A stretch of 64,000 bases of DNA from an uncultured Prevotella sp. GTDB lineage: Bacteria > Bacteroidota > Bacteroidia > Bacteroidales > Bacteroidaceae. Numbering within the stretch: position 1 is the first letter of the stretch; each line of letters starts with the position of its first letter. Below the pieces are notes generated by a model, which ran no database searches, was not told the origin of the DNA, and saw nothing but the letters and a program-made list of their open reading frames with translations. Below are positions 37,440 through 46,042 of the stretch, one piece after another. The translations under genes and the position numbers were made by a program. The stretch spans positions 1 to 64,000 of the forward strand of contig UQKO01000005.1 of the NCBI GenBank assembly GCA_900541575.1, written 5' to 3'.

Positions 37440-37494
37440 ATATCGATATATTAGCATTAAAGGAAAAAACCTCCTATGCTAAAGGGCGCAATGC

Positions 37495-38943
37495 TTAGAG
37501 GCCGTAGCTAAAACCACTGATGTAGTTGTAGAACACGCCGCCAAGGCCCAATACCAATACACCGAGGGTGCAGAGGAAGAGGGCTACGCGAGTATATGCA
37601 TCGCTCTTGAACGAAGGTATCGGGCCCTCGTTAGGTTTGATATACATGGCCTTGACGATGAGCAGATAGTAGTAGAGCGAGATGACAGTGTTGGCCAAAG
37701 CGATAAATACCAACAGGGGATAGCCAGCCTTGAAAGCGGCCATGAATACGAAGAACTTTGAGAAGAATCCTGCAAAAGGAGGAATACCAGCCAAAGAGAA
37801 GAGGCAAAGCGTCATGAGGAATGCCAACTTCGGATTGCTCTGGTAGAGTCCGTCGTAGTCGCTGATGTTGATTTTACCGCTATTTTCCTCAACGGTGGTC
37901 ATCACCGCAAAGGCACCAAGGTTGGACACCATATATACCAGGAGGTAGAACACGAGGGCGGTCATGCCCTGTGCTGTGCCGTCCATAATGGCCAATACCA
38001 AATAGCCAGCCTGCGAGATAGCCGAGAATGCCATGAAGCGCTTGAGGTTGTTCTGGCGAATGGCAAAGAGGTTGGCCACCGTGATAGAGGCTACGATGAT
38101 CCAGTACATGGCGGTGTTCCAGCTATAGAAGAGGTCGCTCTGAGCGAAAGCCTTCATCAAGATGGTGAGCAGCACAAAGGCTGCAGAGCCCTTAGAGATT
38201 ACACTCAAGTAGGCTGTAACAGAAGTGGGCGCACCTTCATAAGTATCGGCTGTCCAAAGATGGAAGGGAACAAGTGAGATCTTGAAGCCCAATCCGGCGA
38301 TAAAGAGAATCATGCCGAAGATGCTGAGCAGAGATCCATCGAGCTGAGCACCGATTTCGTTGAAGTAGAGTGTGCCTGTTGCACCGTAGATGAGCGATAC
38401 GCCATAGAGCAAGAGGGCGCTTGAGAAGAGAGCGAGCAGGATGAACTTAGCACCTGCTTCGGCACTCTCGAAACGTTTCTTGTCGAAGGCTACCAGGGCA
38501 GTAACGGGAACGGATGCCATTTCGAGTCCGATGAAGAACATCAAGAAGTGACCACTCGAAATCATGAAATACATGCCGAGCAGGGTGAATAGGGTGAGCA
38601 TGTAGAACTCGCCTTGCTTCACGAGGTTCTCCTCGCGGGTCAACCACTTGTGAGCCATGAGAAACACAATGATGGTACCCACATTGAGCACGCTCTTCAT
38701 GATGGTCATCATGGGCGTGTACTGATACATGCCACCAAATGCACTCGTCGGTTCTGCACTGCAGCAGGGCAGAAGGTTGAGCAGCGTGTGAAGGGTGAGC
38801 AAGATTACGGGCAAAGCTGTGTTGTAAACGCCTTTCCCGCTCTTTTTATCAGGACACATGAAGAGATCGGCAATAAACAGGATAACGATCACTGCTAACA
38901 ACGAAAGCTCCTCATGCATATAGAGAAATTGAGAATAATCCAT
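37495..38943 (-). CDS. nuoN: NADH-quinone oxidoreductase subunit N
   Basis: A 482-residue, roughly 14-helix antiporter-like subunit of complex I. Family features include the conserved KFILLALFSSALLLYGVSL region, PFHLWTADTYEGAPT and a loop-helix LAGIPPFAGFFSKF. Lys residues within the helices are those used for proton pumping in homologues. It is the last gene of the operon, 20 bases after nuoM, and is followed by a strong terminator. Confidence 0.95.
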   Translation of the reverse strand: MDYSQFLYMHEELSLLAVIVILFIADLFMCPDKKSGKGVYNTALPVILLTLHTLLNLLPCCSAEPTSAFGGMYQYTPMMTIMKSVLNVGTIIVFLMAHKWLTREENLVKQGEFYMLTLFTLLGMYFMISSGHFLMFFIGLEMASVPVTALVAFDKKRFESAEAGAKFILLALFSSALLLYGVSLIYGATGTLYFNEIGAQLDGSLLSIFGMILFIAGLGFKISLVPFHLWTADTYEGAPTSVTAYLSVISKGSAAFVLLTILMKAFAQSDLFYSWNTAMYWIIVASITVANLFAIRQNNLKRFMAFSAISQAGYLVLAIMDGTAQGMTALVFYLLVYMVSNLGAFAVMTTVEENSGKINISDYDGLYQSNPKLAFLMTLCLFSLAGIPPFAGFFSKFFVFMAAFKAGYPLLVFIALANTVISLYYYLLIVKAMYIKPNEGPIPSFKSDAYTRVALFLCTLGVLVLGLGGVFYNYISGFSYGL

Positions 38944-38963
38944 TGTATGTTAGTTTAATGAGA

Positions 38964-40496
38964 TTAAAGGAAAGGATTGCAGCTTGCTACTGTACCAGCT
39001 ACAGAGTGAATATGATCTACGATAGGAGCAACACCCGTGGTGATCATGTCGCTTACCCAGAGCGGAGCAAGACCGAGGCCTGCTACGGCTACGATAAGGC
39101 AAATCACAGCAAAGCGTTCGTCCCAAGTAGCATCGGTGAGCTTGAGATGATGCTCGTTGGTGCAAGTACCATAGAGAATCTTACCAACTACACGGAGGAT
39201 GTAGACTGCGGTGATTACGATGGAACAGCAAGCAGCGATGGTGAGCACGCGGTGGAAGGTGTCTGCATTCTGGAACGAACCTACGAAGATGGTCATCTCA
39301 GCAATGAATCCTGAGAAACCAGGCAGACCAAGGTTGGCCAAACCTGCGATGATATAACCTACCGAGAGGAAAGGCATAATACGCATCAAGCCGTTGAGTT
39401 CGCGGATGTCGCGTGTGTGTGTACGACCATAGATCATACCGATGAGGGCAAAGAAAAGAGCGGTCATGAGGCCGTGGCTCAACATCTGAAGCACAGCACC
39501 CGTACAAGCCGTCTGATTGAGCATGAGGATGGCGAAGAGCACCATACCGCAGTGAGATACTGAAGAATATGCGTTGATATACTTCAAGTCGGTCTGTACA
39601 CAAGCTGAGAAAGCACCATATACGACGGAGATACCTGTAAGGATCAAGAAGATCCAACTCAGTTCGTTGGCTGCCTCAGGCATAAGATACATGGCAATAC
39701 GGAAGCAACCATAGCCACCGAGCTTCATCAACACACCAGCATGGAGCATTGACACTGCGGTAGGGGCGGAAGCATGACCATCGGGCGACCATGTATGGAA
39801 GGGGAACAAAGCGCCAAGTACACCAAAACCGATAAAGGTCAAGGGGAACCAAATGCACTGCTGAGCGAAAGGAATGGTGTGAGCACCATTGAGATGGTTG
39901 GCAATCTCTACGATGTTCATGGTATGACCACCAGCACCATAGAAGATACCGAAGATGCCGCACATCAAGAAGGCTGAACCACCCATAAGCATGAGGGTGA
40001 GCTTCATTGCTGCATATTCCTTCTTGCCCGAACCCCATACACCGATGAGGAGGTACATAGGAATCAACGCGATTTCGTAGAACATGAACATGGCGAACAT
40101 GTCGACCGAGATAAAGAAGCCAAACACACCGAGGCTCAACAAGGTGAACCAAAGGAAGTATTCCTTGGTGAGAGGCTTAAGTTGCCATGAGGCAAATGTT
40201 CCGGTGAAGACGATAACCGAAGAAAGTAGCAACATGGCCACGGAGATGCCATCGACGCCCACGGAATATTTGATGTGAAGCGGCTCAAACCAATTGAACG
40301 ATGCGGTATAGAGCATTTCGTCAGTGGCTCCTGCTGCGCGGTCGCCGAGGAAGGTTATGGTGAGGTAGGCTGCCAAGATGAGCAACAGCGAGCTACCTGT
40401 GACCATCACCGCACGTACGCCCTTCACATCTCTTGCCAGCCACAATCCAAGCAGCATGACAAGCGGAATCAATACGAATAATGATAGAAAATTCAT
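38964..40496 (-). CDS. nuoM: NADH-quinone oxidoreductase subunit M
   Basis: A 510-residue membrane subunit with about 14 helices, homologous to Mrp-type antiporters. Diagnostic pieces are DGISVAMLLLSS, FYEIALIPMYLLIGVWG, the helix with FPFHTWSPDGHASAPT and LPGFSGFIAE. It forms one of the three proton channels of complex I. It lies between nuoL and nuoN; a 110-base gap with inverted short repeats separates it from nuoL. Confidence 0.95.
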   Translation of the reverse strand: MNFLSLFVLIPLVMLLGLWLARDVKGVRAVMVTGSSLLLILAAYLTITFLGDRAAGATDEMLYTASFNWFEPLHIKYSVGVDGISVAMLLLSSVIVFTGTFASWQLKPLTKEYFLWFTLLSLGVFGFFISVDMFAMFMFYEIALIPMYLLIGVWGSGKKEYAAMKLTLMLMGGSAFLMCGIFGIFYGAGGHTMNIVEIANHLNGAHTIPFAQQCIWFPLTFIGFGVLGALFPFHTWSPDGHASAPTAVSMLHAGVLMKLGGYGCFRIAMYLMPEAANELSWIFLILTGISVVYGAFSACVQTDLKYINAYSSVSHCGMVLFAILMLNQTACTGAVLQMLSHGLMTALFFALIGMIYGRTHTRDIRELNGLMRIMPFLSVGYIIAGLANLGLPGFSGFIAEMTIFVGSFQNADTFHRVLTIAACCSIVITAVYILRVVGKILYGTCTNEHHLKLTDATWDERFAVICLIVAVAGLGLAPLWVSDMITTGVAPIVDHIHSVAGTVASCNPFL

Positions 40497-40606
40497 TGTT
40501 TTGTTTCTTTTTAGTTTAAGAGTCTAAGAGTTTATGAGCCAAGAGGATAGTCTTCGTGCGAAGAGCATCATCTTAACTTTTCAACTCCTCAACTTTTCAA
40601 CTTATA
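40497..40606 (-). repeat. nuoL-nuoM gap with inverted short-repeat arrays
   Basis: On the plus strand the left arm reads AGTTTAAGAGTCTAAGAGTTT and the right arm TTAACTTTTCAACTCCTCAAC continuing to TTCAACTT. The arms are roughly complementary, each built of 7-9-base repeats around AGTTTAAG/CTTTTCAA, and would form a long imperfect hairpin in the transcript. Confidence 0.7.
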
Positions 40607-42511
40607 TTATGCCAACGCTGCAATTGCCAACACGATGAGCAGACCGAGCAAGTATACATAAGCGTATGCCTGAACGGAACCGCCCTGCAAGCCACGGATG
40701 CGGAAGCTGAGCGCATTTGCGCCCCATGCCAAGAAGTTGAAGAATCCGTCGATGACGTGACGATCAAACCATGCGATGGGCTTGGAGATGTGGGCAAAGA
40801 TGATACGATGAGTAATATACTGGTAAACCTCGTCCATGTAGAAACGCTTGTAAGCCCAACGATGGAGCTTGGCAAACTTCTCTGCCATAGCGTCGGCCTT
40901 GGGCTGACGTTCGCCCATATACATATAAGTGGCAAGGAAGATAGAAGCTACTGCGATGATGATGCTCGTACCTGCTACGTTCCAGTCGAGGTGAATATCG
41001 TAAAGCTGACCATCAGCACTTACGAAGTGGCCGAAAGGAATGAAGCCTGCTACGCAAGTTACCACTGCCAAGAACATCAAGGGGAAGGTCATGGTCAGAG
41101 GCGCTTCATGCGGAGTATGCTCTGCATGGAGTTGCTTGTTCTCTGTGCCCCAGAAGATACCGAAGTAGAGACGGAACATATAGAACGCGGTCATCGCAGC
41201 GATGGCTGTCATGATCCATCCCATAGCGGGCATGTAAGCAAATGCTGCAGTCAGAATCTCATCCTTTGAGAAGAAACCTGAGAAGGGAGGTATACCTGAA
41301 ATAGCCAAACATGCGATCAAAAACGTGATGTGCGTGATAGGCATGTACTTACGCAGACCGCCCATGGCCGACATTTCATTGCTGTGAACAGCATGAATAA
41401 TGCAACCAGCACCCAAGAACAAGAGAGCCTTGAACATGGCATGAGTGAAGAGGTGGAACATGGAAGCCATGTAGCCAAGCGAACCCACGTGTTCGTGACC
41501 CGTAGCAAATTCGGTGCAGACACCGAGCGATACCATCATGAAGGCAATCTGTGAGATGGTAGAGAAAGCTAGCACGCGCTTGATATCGCTCTGGCAGCAT
41601 GCGACAGCTGCGGCATAGAAAGCGGTGAATGCGCCTACCCAAGCTACGATGTGGAGTGTGCTGGGAGCATACTCTATCCACAAGGGGAAGAGACGAGCAA
41701 TCTGGAACACACCTGCTACAACCATCGTTGCGGCATGGATAAGGGCCGACACAGGGGTAGGACCTTCCATTGCATCGGGAAGCCAGATGTGGAGGGGGAA
41801 CATTGCACTCTTACCAGCACCACCGATAAACATGAGGAACAAAGCTGTAGGAAGCATCATAGCGCCCTGAGCGAAGCCCTCTTGGCAGAACTCGAAACCG
41901 AATGAATGGCAATAGTAACCATAGATAAGGATACCGATCAAGAAGAAGAGGTCGGCGAAACGAGTTACGATGAATGCTTTCTTACTAGCTGCAATAGCTG
42001 CGGGCGAAGTGTAGTAGAAACCAATGAGGAGGTAAGAAGAAACACCCACCAATTCCCAAAACATGTACATCTGGAAGATGTTGGTAGCTACTACCAAGCC
42101 AAGCATTGACATGGTGAAGAGGCTGAGGAATGCATAGTAGCGCTGGAATCCGCGTTCACCATGCATATAGCCGAACGAATAGATGTGTACCATGAGCGAT
42201 ACGGTAGAGATGACGATAAGCATCATCACCGAGATGGGGTCGAGCATGATACCCATATCGAAGCTGAGTCCTTTCACGAAGAAAGGCAGCCACTGAAAGT
42301 TGTAGGGCATGAGCGTAGGAAGCACGCCTTCTGCCGTACGCGGAGTGAGGAAGAAATACTGGTATGCAGTGTAGTAAGCCATCACGGCTACGGCACCTAA
42401 TACGACAGTACCTACCAATCCCGCTGCTTTATGGCTGAACCACTTTCCGAACACTCCCAGTAGGAGGAACGAGAAGAATGGCAGCAAAAGTATAAGAATT
42501 GTATAATCCAT
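40607..42511 (-). CDS. nuoL: NADH-quinone oxidoreductase subunit L
   Basis: A 634-residue subunit, the largest antiporter-like protein of complex I. It has about 16 helices, including the long lateral helix near the C-terminus. Signatures are FWELVGVSSYLLIGFYY, FPLHIWLPDAMEGPTPVSALIHAATMVVAG (split here only in description) and ISGIPPFSGFFSKDEI. It completes the proton-pumping arm at the far end of the membrane domain. The gene lies between nuoK and nuoM. Confidence 0.95.
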   Translation of the reverse strand: MDYTILILLLPFFSFLLLGVFGKWFSHKAAGLVGTVVLGAVAVMAYYTAYQYFFLTPRTAEGVLPTLMPYNFQWLPFFVKGLSFDMGIMLDPISVMMLIVISTVSLMVHIYSFGYMHGERGFQRYYAFLSLFTMSMLGLVVATNIFQMYMFWELVGVSSYLLIGFYYTSPAAIAASKKAFIVTRFADLFFLIGILIYGYYCHSFGFEFCQEGFAQGAMMLPTALFLMFIGGAGKSAMFPLHIWLPDAMEGPTPVSALIHAATMVVAGVFQIARLFPLWIEYAPSTLHIVAWVGAFTAFYAAAVACCQSDIKRVLAFSTISQIAFMMVSLGVCTEFATGHEHVGSLGYMASMFHLFTHAMFKALLFLGAGCIIHAVHSNEMSAMGGLRKYMPITHITFLIACLAISGIPPFSGFFSKDEILTAAFAYMPAMGWIMTAIAAMTAFYMFRLYFGIFWGTENKQLHAEHTPHEAPLTMTFPLMFLAVVTCVAGFIPFGHFVSADGQLYDIHLDWNVAGTSIIIAVASIFLATYMYMGERQPKADAMAEKFAKLHRWAYKRFYMDEVYQYITHRIIFAHISKPIAWFDRHVIDGFFNFLAWGANALSFRIRGLQGGSVQAYAYVYLLGLLIVLAIAALA

Positions 42512-42667
42512 TGTTTTTTATAGTTTAAGAGTTTAAGAGTTTAGAGTTTAGAGGTCGCTGTTCGTATCGAGTTCTCTTGTAGAGATCCTTGCGACTCACT
42601 CCGACACATTATATATATGGGAGTAATCTCTTAACTTATCAACTCTTCAACTTTTCAACTTTTTTAT
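42512..42667 (-). repeat. nuoK-nuoL gap with inverted short-repeat arrays
   Basis: On the plus strand AGTTTAAGAGTTTAAGAGTTT lies near 42,523-42,543 and TTAACTTATCAACTCTTCAAC near 42,632-42,652. The arms are complementary in style, with about 85 bases between them. Confidence 0.7.
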
Positions 42668-42976
42668 TTACCACTTCATCTTCTCGAGTTCACCCACCTG
42701 GATATTCTTAATCATGCGGTAGATGTTGATCATGATGGCAATTGCGATGGCACTTTCAGCTGCCGAGATGGCGATGGAGAAGAGTGCAAAGAAGTAGCCT
42801 TCATAACCGTCGGGATAAAGCATACGGTTAAACACTGCAAAGTTCAAGTCGGTGGCATTGAGCATCAGCTCCACCGAAAGAAGGATGGCCAATGTGCTGC
42901 GGCGAGTCAAGAATCCGAAAACGCCGGCAAACATCATGATGGCTGAGATTATCAGGATATATTCTATCTGAATCAT
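42668..42976 (-). CDS. nuoK: NADH-quinone oxidoreductase subunit K
   Basis: A 102-residue protein of three transmembrane helices. It carries the family pattern GVFGFLTRRSTLAILLSVELMLNA, with the conserved membrane Glu, and a second acidic position in AAESAIAIAI. It forms part of the proton path next to nuoJ and nuoL. Length is normal for the family. Confidence 0.94.
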   Translation of the reverse strand: MIQIEYILIISAIMMFAGVFGFLTRRSTLAILLSVELMLNATDLNFAVFNRMLYPDGYEGYFFALFSIAISAAESAIAIAIMINIYRMIKNIQVGELEKMKW

Positions 42977-43156
42977 AATGATTTGTTCTTTTAAAGTTTA
43001 TCAGTTTAAAAGTTTATCAGTTTAGCAGTCACCTTCTTACATGTTGCTATTGCATAAATTGCATCGCATACTTCGACACGTTGTAAAATGCTTTTCAATC
43101 TGTTGAAGCTTTATGCTTAACTTTTCAACTTCTAATCTTTTCAACTTTCAATTCTA
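42977..43156 (-). repeat. nuoJ-nuoK gap with inverted short-repeat arrays
   Basis: The plus strand shows AAAGTTTATCAGTTTAAAAG and a second GTTTATCAGTTTAG near 42,994-43,025, answered by CTTAACTTTTCAACTT and CTTTTCAACTTTC near 43,118-43,150. It has the same organisation as the other nuo gaps with a different spacer. Confidence 0.65.
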
Positions 43157-43681
43157 CTAGCGTTTGCGGGCAATCACCAATGCACCTACGATACAAGCGA
43201 GCAAAAGCACACTGACAGCCTCGAAGGGAAGCAGGTAGCCGTTATCGCCCGATGAGAGCATGTTTTGTCCTATTGACTGAATTGTTGTAACTTGGCTTGC
43301 TGTCTCGCTGGGTGCAGTGAGGATTGCGGCTTTAAAATTGTGAGAGAGCACAATCCAGCCGAACGTAAGGAATCCTACGAGCGAGAGAAGGAAGCCCCAT
43401 GAGGCATCTTTCAGTTTACGCTTGAAGATTTCCTGATCCTTCGCACCTTCTGTCAGCAAGATAGAGAACACATAGAGCACGATGATACCGCCAGCGTAAA
43501 CGATTACCTGCGCAGCACCGAGGAATGTGTAGCCCATCAAGAAGTACATGCCTGCTGTGCCCAAGAGCACGAAGAACAGGTATGTGGCTGCACGTACAAT
43601 GCTCTTTGTCAATACCGTAGCAATTGACGAAAGCACCATCAGCACGGCCAAGATGACGAACATGATGTTTTGTGAATTCAT
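43157..43681 (-). CDS. nuoJ: NADH-quinone oxidoreductase subunit J
   Basis: A 174-residue protein with five membrane helices. Family landmarks are KSIVRAATYLFFVLLGTAGMYF, LGAAQVIVYAGGIIVLYVF, with the pi-bulge region, and a C-terminal helix ending in VIARKR. It contributes to the central axis of the membrane arm. Confidence 0.94.
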   Translation of the reverse strand: MNSQNIMFVILAVLMVLSSIATVLTKSIVRAATYLFFVLLGTAGMYFLMGYTFLGAAQVIVYAGGIIVLYVFSILLTEGAKDQEIFKRKLKDASWGFLLSLVGFLTFGWIVLSHNFKAAILTAPSETASQVTTIQSIGQNMLSSGDNGYLLPFEAVSVLLLACIVGALVIARKR

Positions 43682-43846
43682 TTTCTTTTCTTGAAGTTAA
43701 GAGTTTAAAAGTTTAAGAGTTAAGCGTATGCTTTATTATTCTCACCGCCTTGAATCCTCTTCTTGAGAAAGCATGAGTATCTGCACTGGATTGAATGCAA
43801 GAGCATCTTCTTAACTTCTCAACTTTCAACTTTTCAACTATACTAA
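43682..43846 (-). repeat. nuoI-nuoJ gap with inverted short-repeat arrays
   Basis: On the plus strand GTTAAGAGTTTAAAAGTTTA near 43,697-43,716 faces TTAACTTCTCAACTTTCAAC near 43,812-43,831. Confidence 0.65.
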
Positions 43847-44314
43847 TTATTTCTTTTCTTCTACATGGCTACCCGGATGGTTGAGCACCTTGACGAGTTT
43901 TGAGCGGTCGAACACGGCGTTCTCGTAGCTCTGGTCGAAGGTGATGGCACCATGGGGGCAAGCGCGTGTACAGAGCATGCAGAACATGCAGCAGCCCAGG
44001 TCGTACTCATACTTCACGAGGCGTTTCTTTTTCTTGCCATCGGGAGTTTCATACATTTCGCTGGTCACCTTGATGCTACCGTTGGGGCATTGCATCTGGC
44101 AGATTCCGCAACCCACACACTTGTGCTCATTCTGCTCATTGTGGGGCATGGTGAGCGAACCGCGGAAACGATCGAACATCTGGTTCGTCGCGCGATTCTC
44201 GGGGTATTGCTCGGTGATTTTCGGAGTAAAGAACTCGCGCATGGTCGTCTTCAGACCTGTGCCGAGGCTCTTCAAGCCGCTTACTACACCGCCTATATAG
44301 CTTTTTTCTTCCAT
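43847..44314 (-). CDS. nuoI: NADH-quinone oxidoreductase subunit I (2x[4Fe-4S] protein)
   Basis: A 155-residue ferredoxin-like subunit carrying two [4Fe-4S] clusters that pass electrons toward subunit B. The two motifs are CVGCGICQMQCP and CCMFCMLCTRACPHGA. I start it at the ATG at 44314 (MEEKSYIGG); the frame is open 66 bases upstream, but that part has no homology. Between the two clusters is a longer lysine-rich loop (DGKKKKRLVKYE). Confidence 0.93.
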   Translation of the reverse strand: MEEKSYIGGVVSGLKSLGTGLKTTMREFFTPKITEQYPENRATNQMFDRFRGSLTMPHNEQNEHKCVGCGICQMQCPNGSIKVTSEMYETPDGKKKKRLVKYEYDLGCCMFCMLCTRACPHGAITFDQSYENAVFDRSKLVKVLNHPGSHVEEKK

Positions 44315-44407
44315 TGTATAACGCTTTGAAGTTTTAGAGTCTAAAAGTTTAAGAGTTGAGAGGATACCTCTTGGCTTCATAAACTTCTAAACTTTTCAAC
44401 TATTTAC
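44315..44407 (-). repeat. nuoH-nuoI gap with inverted short-repeat arrays
   Basis: On the plus strand AGTTTTAGAGTCTAAAAGTTTAAGAGTT is answered by CATAAACTTCTAAACTTTTCAACT. The arms are close together, so a stable hairpin is likely. (Each motif is given as read; arms are interrupted by single mismatches.). Confidence 0.65.
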
Positions 44408-45493
44408 TTAGAACGTCCATCCCATAGCCACGCAGAGTGCCATAAGGATGAGGTTTACCATGCTGAAGGGCACGAGATACTTCCACTCGAGCGAGAGTAT
44501 CTGGTCGATACGCAAGCGGGGGAAGGTCCAACGTAGCCACATGAGCAAGAACACCACGAAGAACGTCTTACCAATAAACCATACAGCACCGGGGATGTAG
44601 TCCATCACACCATTGAAGGCTTCGAGGCCGTAGATGTGAAGTGGAGCCCAACCACCGAGGAAGATGGTAGTAGCCATACCAGCGCAGATGAAGAGGTTGA
44701 GGTATTCTGCCAAGTAGTAGTAGCCGAAGTGCATACCTGAATACTCTGTGTGGTAACCAGCGGTCAACTCGCTCTCGCATTCGGGCAAGTCGAACGGACC
44801 ACGGTTACACTCAGCATTTCCTGCTACGAGATAGATCAAGAAGGCAATGACTGCGGGAATGTGACCACGGCAGATGTTCCAACCATTGAGATACTGATCG
44901 TTGCAAATCTCGCTAAACGACATTGTACCGGTCAAGCAGATCATTGCCAACATAGTCATACCGATTGACAGCTCATAGCTGATAATCTGTGCACCACTAC
45001 GCATGGCACCGATGAGAGAGTACTTATTGTTAGAACTCCAACCTGCAAGCAGGATACCTACTACGCCAATCGACGACATAGCAAGGAAGAAGAATACGCC
45101 GACATTAAAGTCGATAATCTGCGCACCCTTGTTCCATGGCAGACATGAGAATGTGACCATCGAAGCTGTCACTACGAGGAACGGAGCCAAGTTGTGCAGG
45201 AAGAGGTCGGTCTGTCGCATACTGATAATCTCCTTGGTCAGCATCTTAAATACGTCGCTGAACACCTGGAGTATACCCCATTTACCTACACGCATCGGTC
45301 CGAGACGGCATTGGAAAAATGCACAAATCTTACGCTCCATGTAGATGAGGGCGATGGCAAACACGGCATACAGGGTGATGATGACCAATGCCACGAGGAT
45401 GCTCTCCGTAAGGATCGCGCCCCATTCAGCAAAGCCACATGTACCTGTAAGGAAGTTGTGTAGCCAAGATGTTACTATACTAAAGTCAAACAT
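44408..45493 (-). CDS. nuoH: NADH-quinone oxidoreductase subunit H
   Basis: A 361-residue, eight-helix subunit that forms the quinone-binding chamber with subunits B and D. Diagnostic motifs include IYMERKICAFFQCRLGPMRVG, the acidic loop PFDLPECESELTAGYHTEYSG and the late WLRWTFPRLRIDQ. It is upstream of nuoI. A four-helix-bundle gene separates it from nuoCD. Confidence 0.95.
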   Translation of the reverse strand: MFDFSIVTSWLHNFLTGTCGFAEWGAILTESILVALVIITLYAVFAIALIYMERKICAFFQCRLGPMRVGKWGILQVFSDVFKMLTKEIISMRQTDLFLHNLAPFLVVTASMVTFSCLPWNKGAQIIDFNVGVFFFLAMSSIGVVGILLAGWSSNNKYSLIGAMRSGAQIISYELSIGMTMLAMICLTGTMSFSEICNDQYLNGWNICRGHIPAVIAFLIYLVAGNAECNRGPFDLPECESELTAGYHTEYSGMHFGYYYLAEYLNLFICAGMATTIFLGGWAPLHIYGLEAFNGVMDYIPGAVWFIGKTFFVVFLLMWLRWTFPRLRIDQILSLEWKYLVPFSMVNLILMALCVAMGWTF

Positions 45494-45505
45494 AAATCAG
45501 TTTTT

Positions 45506-45540
45506 AGTTTTTAGGTTATGAGGTTATAAAGTTACCTTTA
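45506..45540 (+). repeat. left inverted repeat of four-helix cassette
   Basis: These 35 bases (starting AGTTTTTAGG and ending AAGTTACCTTTA) are repeated in inverted orientation at 45996-46030 with 32 of 35 positions identical. A 21-base core also occurs at 13990-14010. Confidence 0.85.
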
Positions 45541-45567
45541 CTCGCTCATTTCCCAAGAACGTATAAC

Positions 45568-45951
45568 TTATGAATTTAGATTCTCTGCAAATTTATATTT
45601 CAGTCCTCTGATAAGTTTCGCAACAAACTCAAAAGCGGGTTTCAAGGACTCAATTTCCTCAAGTGGAAAATAATCCAAGTCAGAGCCTACCACCAGTTGA
45701 TTATAAACTTCAGCTAATGAGCCATAGGCTATTTCAAGGAAATGAATTTTCTCTTTGTAGGAAAAACGTGCGCTTCCTTCTGCTATATTCGACGTAACAG
45801 ATATCATAGCACGTCTTATTTGATTGCCTAATGCGTACCTCTCATAATCGGGCAACCGAAGGGTGAACTGATAGACTATTTTTGTTAACAGCCTTGCCTC
45901 TTGCCACACCTTGAGCCCTTCGAATGAGAACAGAGAGTCTGATTTTTGCAT
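45568..45951 (-). CDS. four-helix-bundle (S23/IVS) protein inside the nuo operon
   Basis: A 127-residue protein of the four-helix-bundle family first described from intervening sequences of 23S rRNA genes. Landmarks are LKVWQEARLL, QIRRAMISVTSNIAEGSAR and FLEIAYGSLAEVYNQL. The molecular function is not established. It is encoded between nuoCD and nuoH on the same strand, where no complex I gene is expected. It is bracketed by 35-base inverted repeats. The placement suggests insertion of a small mobile or selfish cassette, tolerated because transcription continues through it. Confidence 0.9.
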   Translation of the reverse strand: MQKSDSLFSFEGLKVWQEARLLTKIVYQFTLRLPDYERYALGNQIRRAMISVTSNIAEGSARFSYKEKIHFLEIAYGSLAEVYNQLVVGSDLDYFPLEEIESLKPAFEFVAKLIRGLKYKFAENLNS

Positions 45952-45995
45952 TTGTGTTAATTATTGGAGATTAGATAGAGAAGTTATAATAAGGC

Positions 45996-46030
45996 TTAAG
46001 GTAACTTTATAACCTTATAACCTCAAAACT
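45996..46030 (-). repeat. right inverted repeat of four-helix cassette
   Basis: The inverted partner of 45506-45540 (TTAAGGTAACTTTATAACC followed by TTATAACCTCAAAACT). It lies between the four-helix gene and nuoCD. Confidence 0.85.
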
Positions 46031-46042
46031 TCAAACTCCTCA

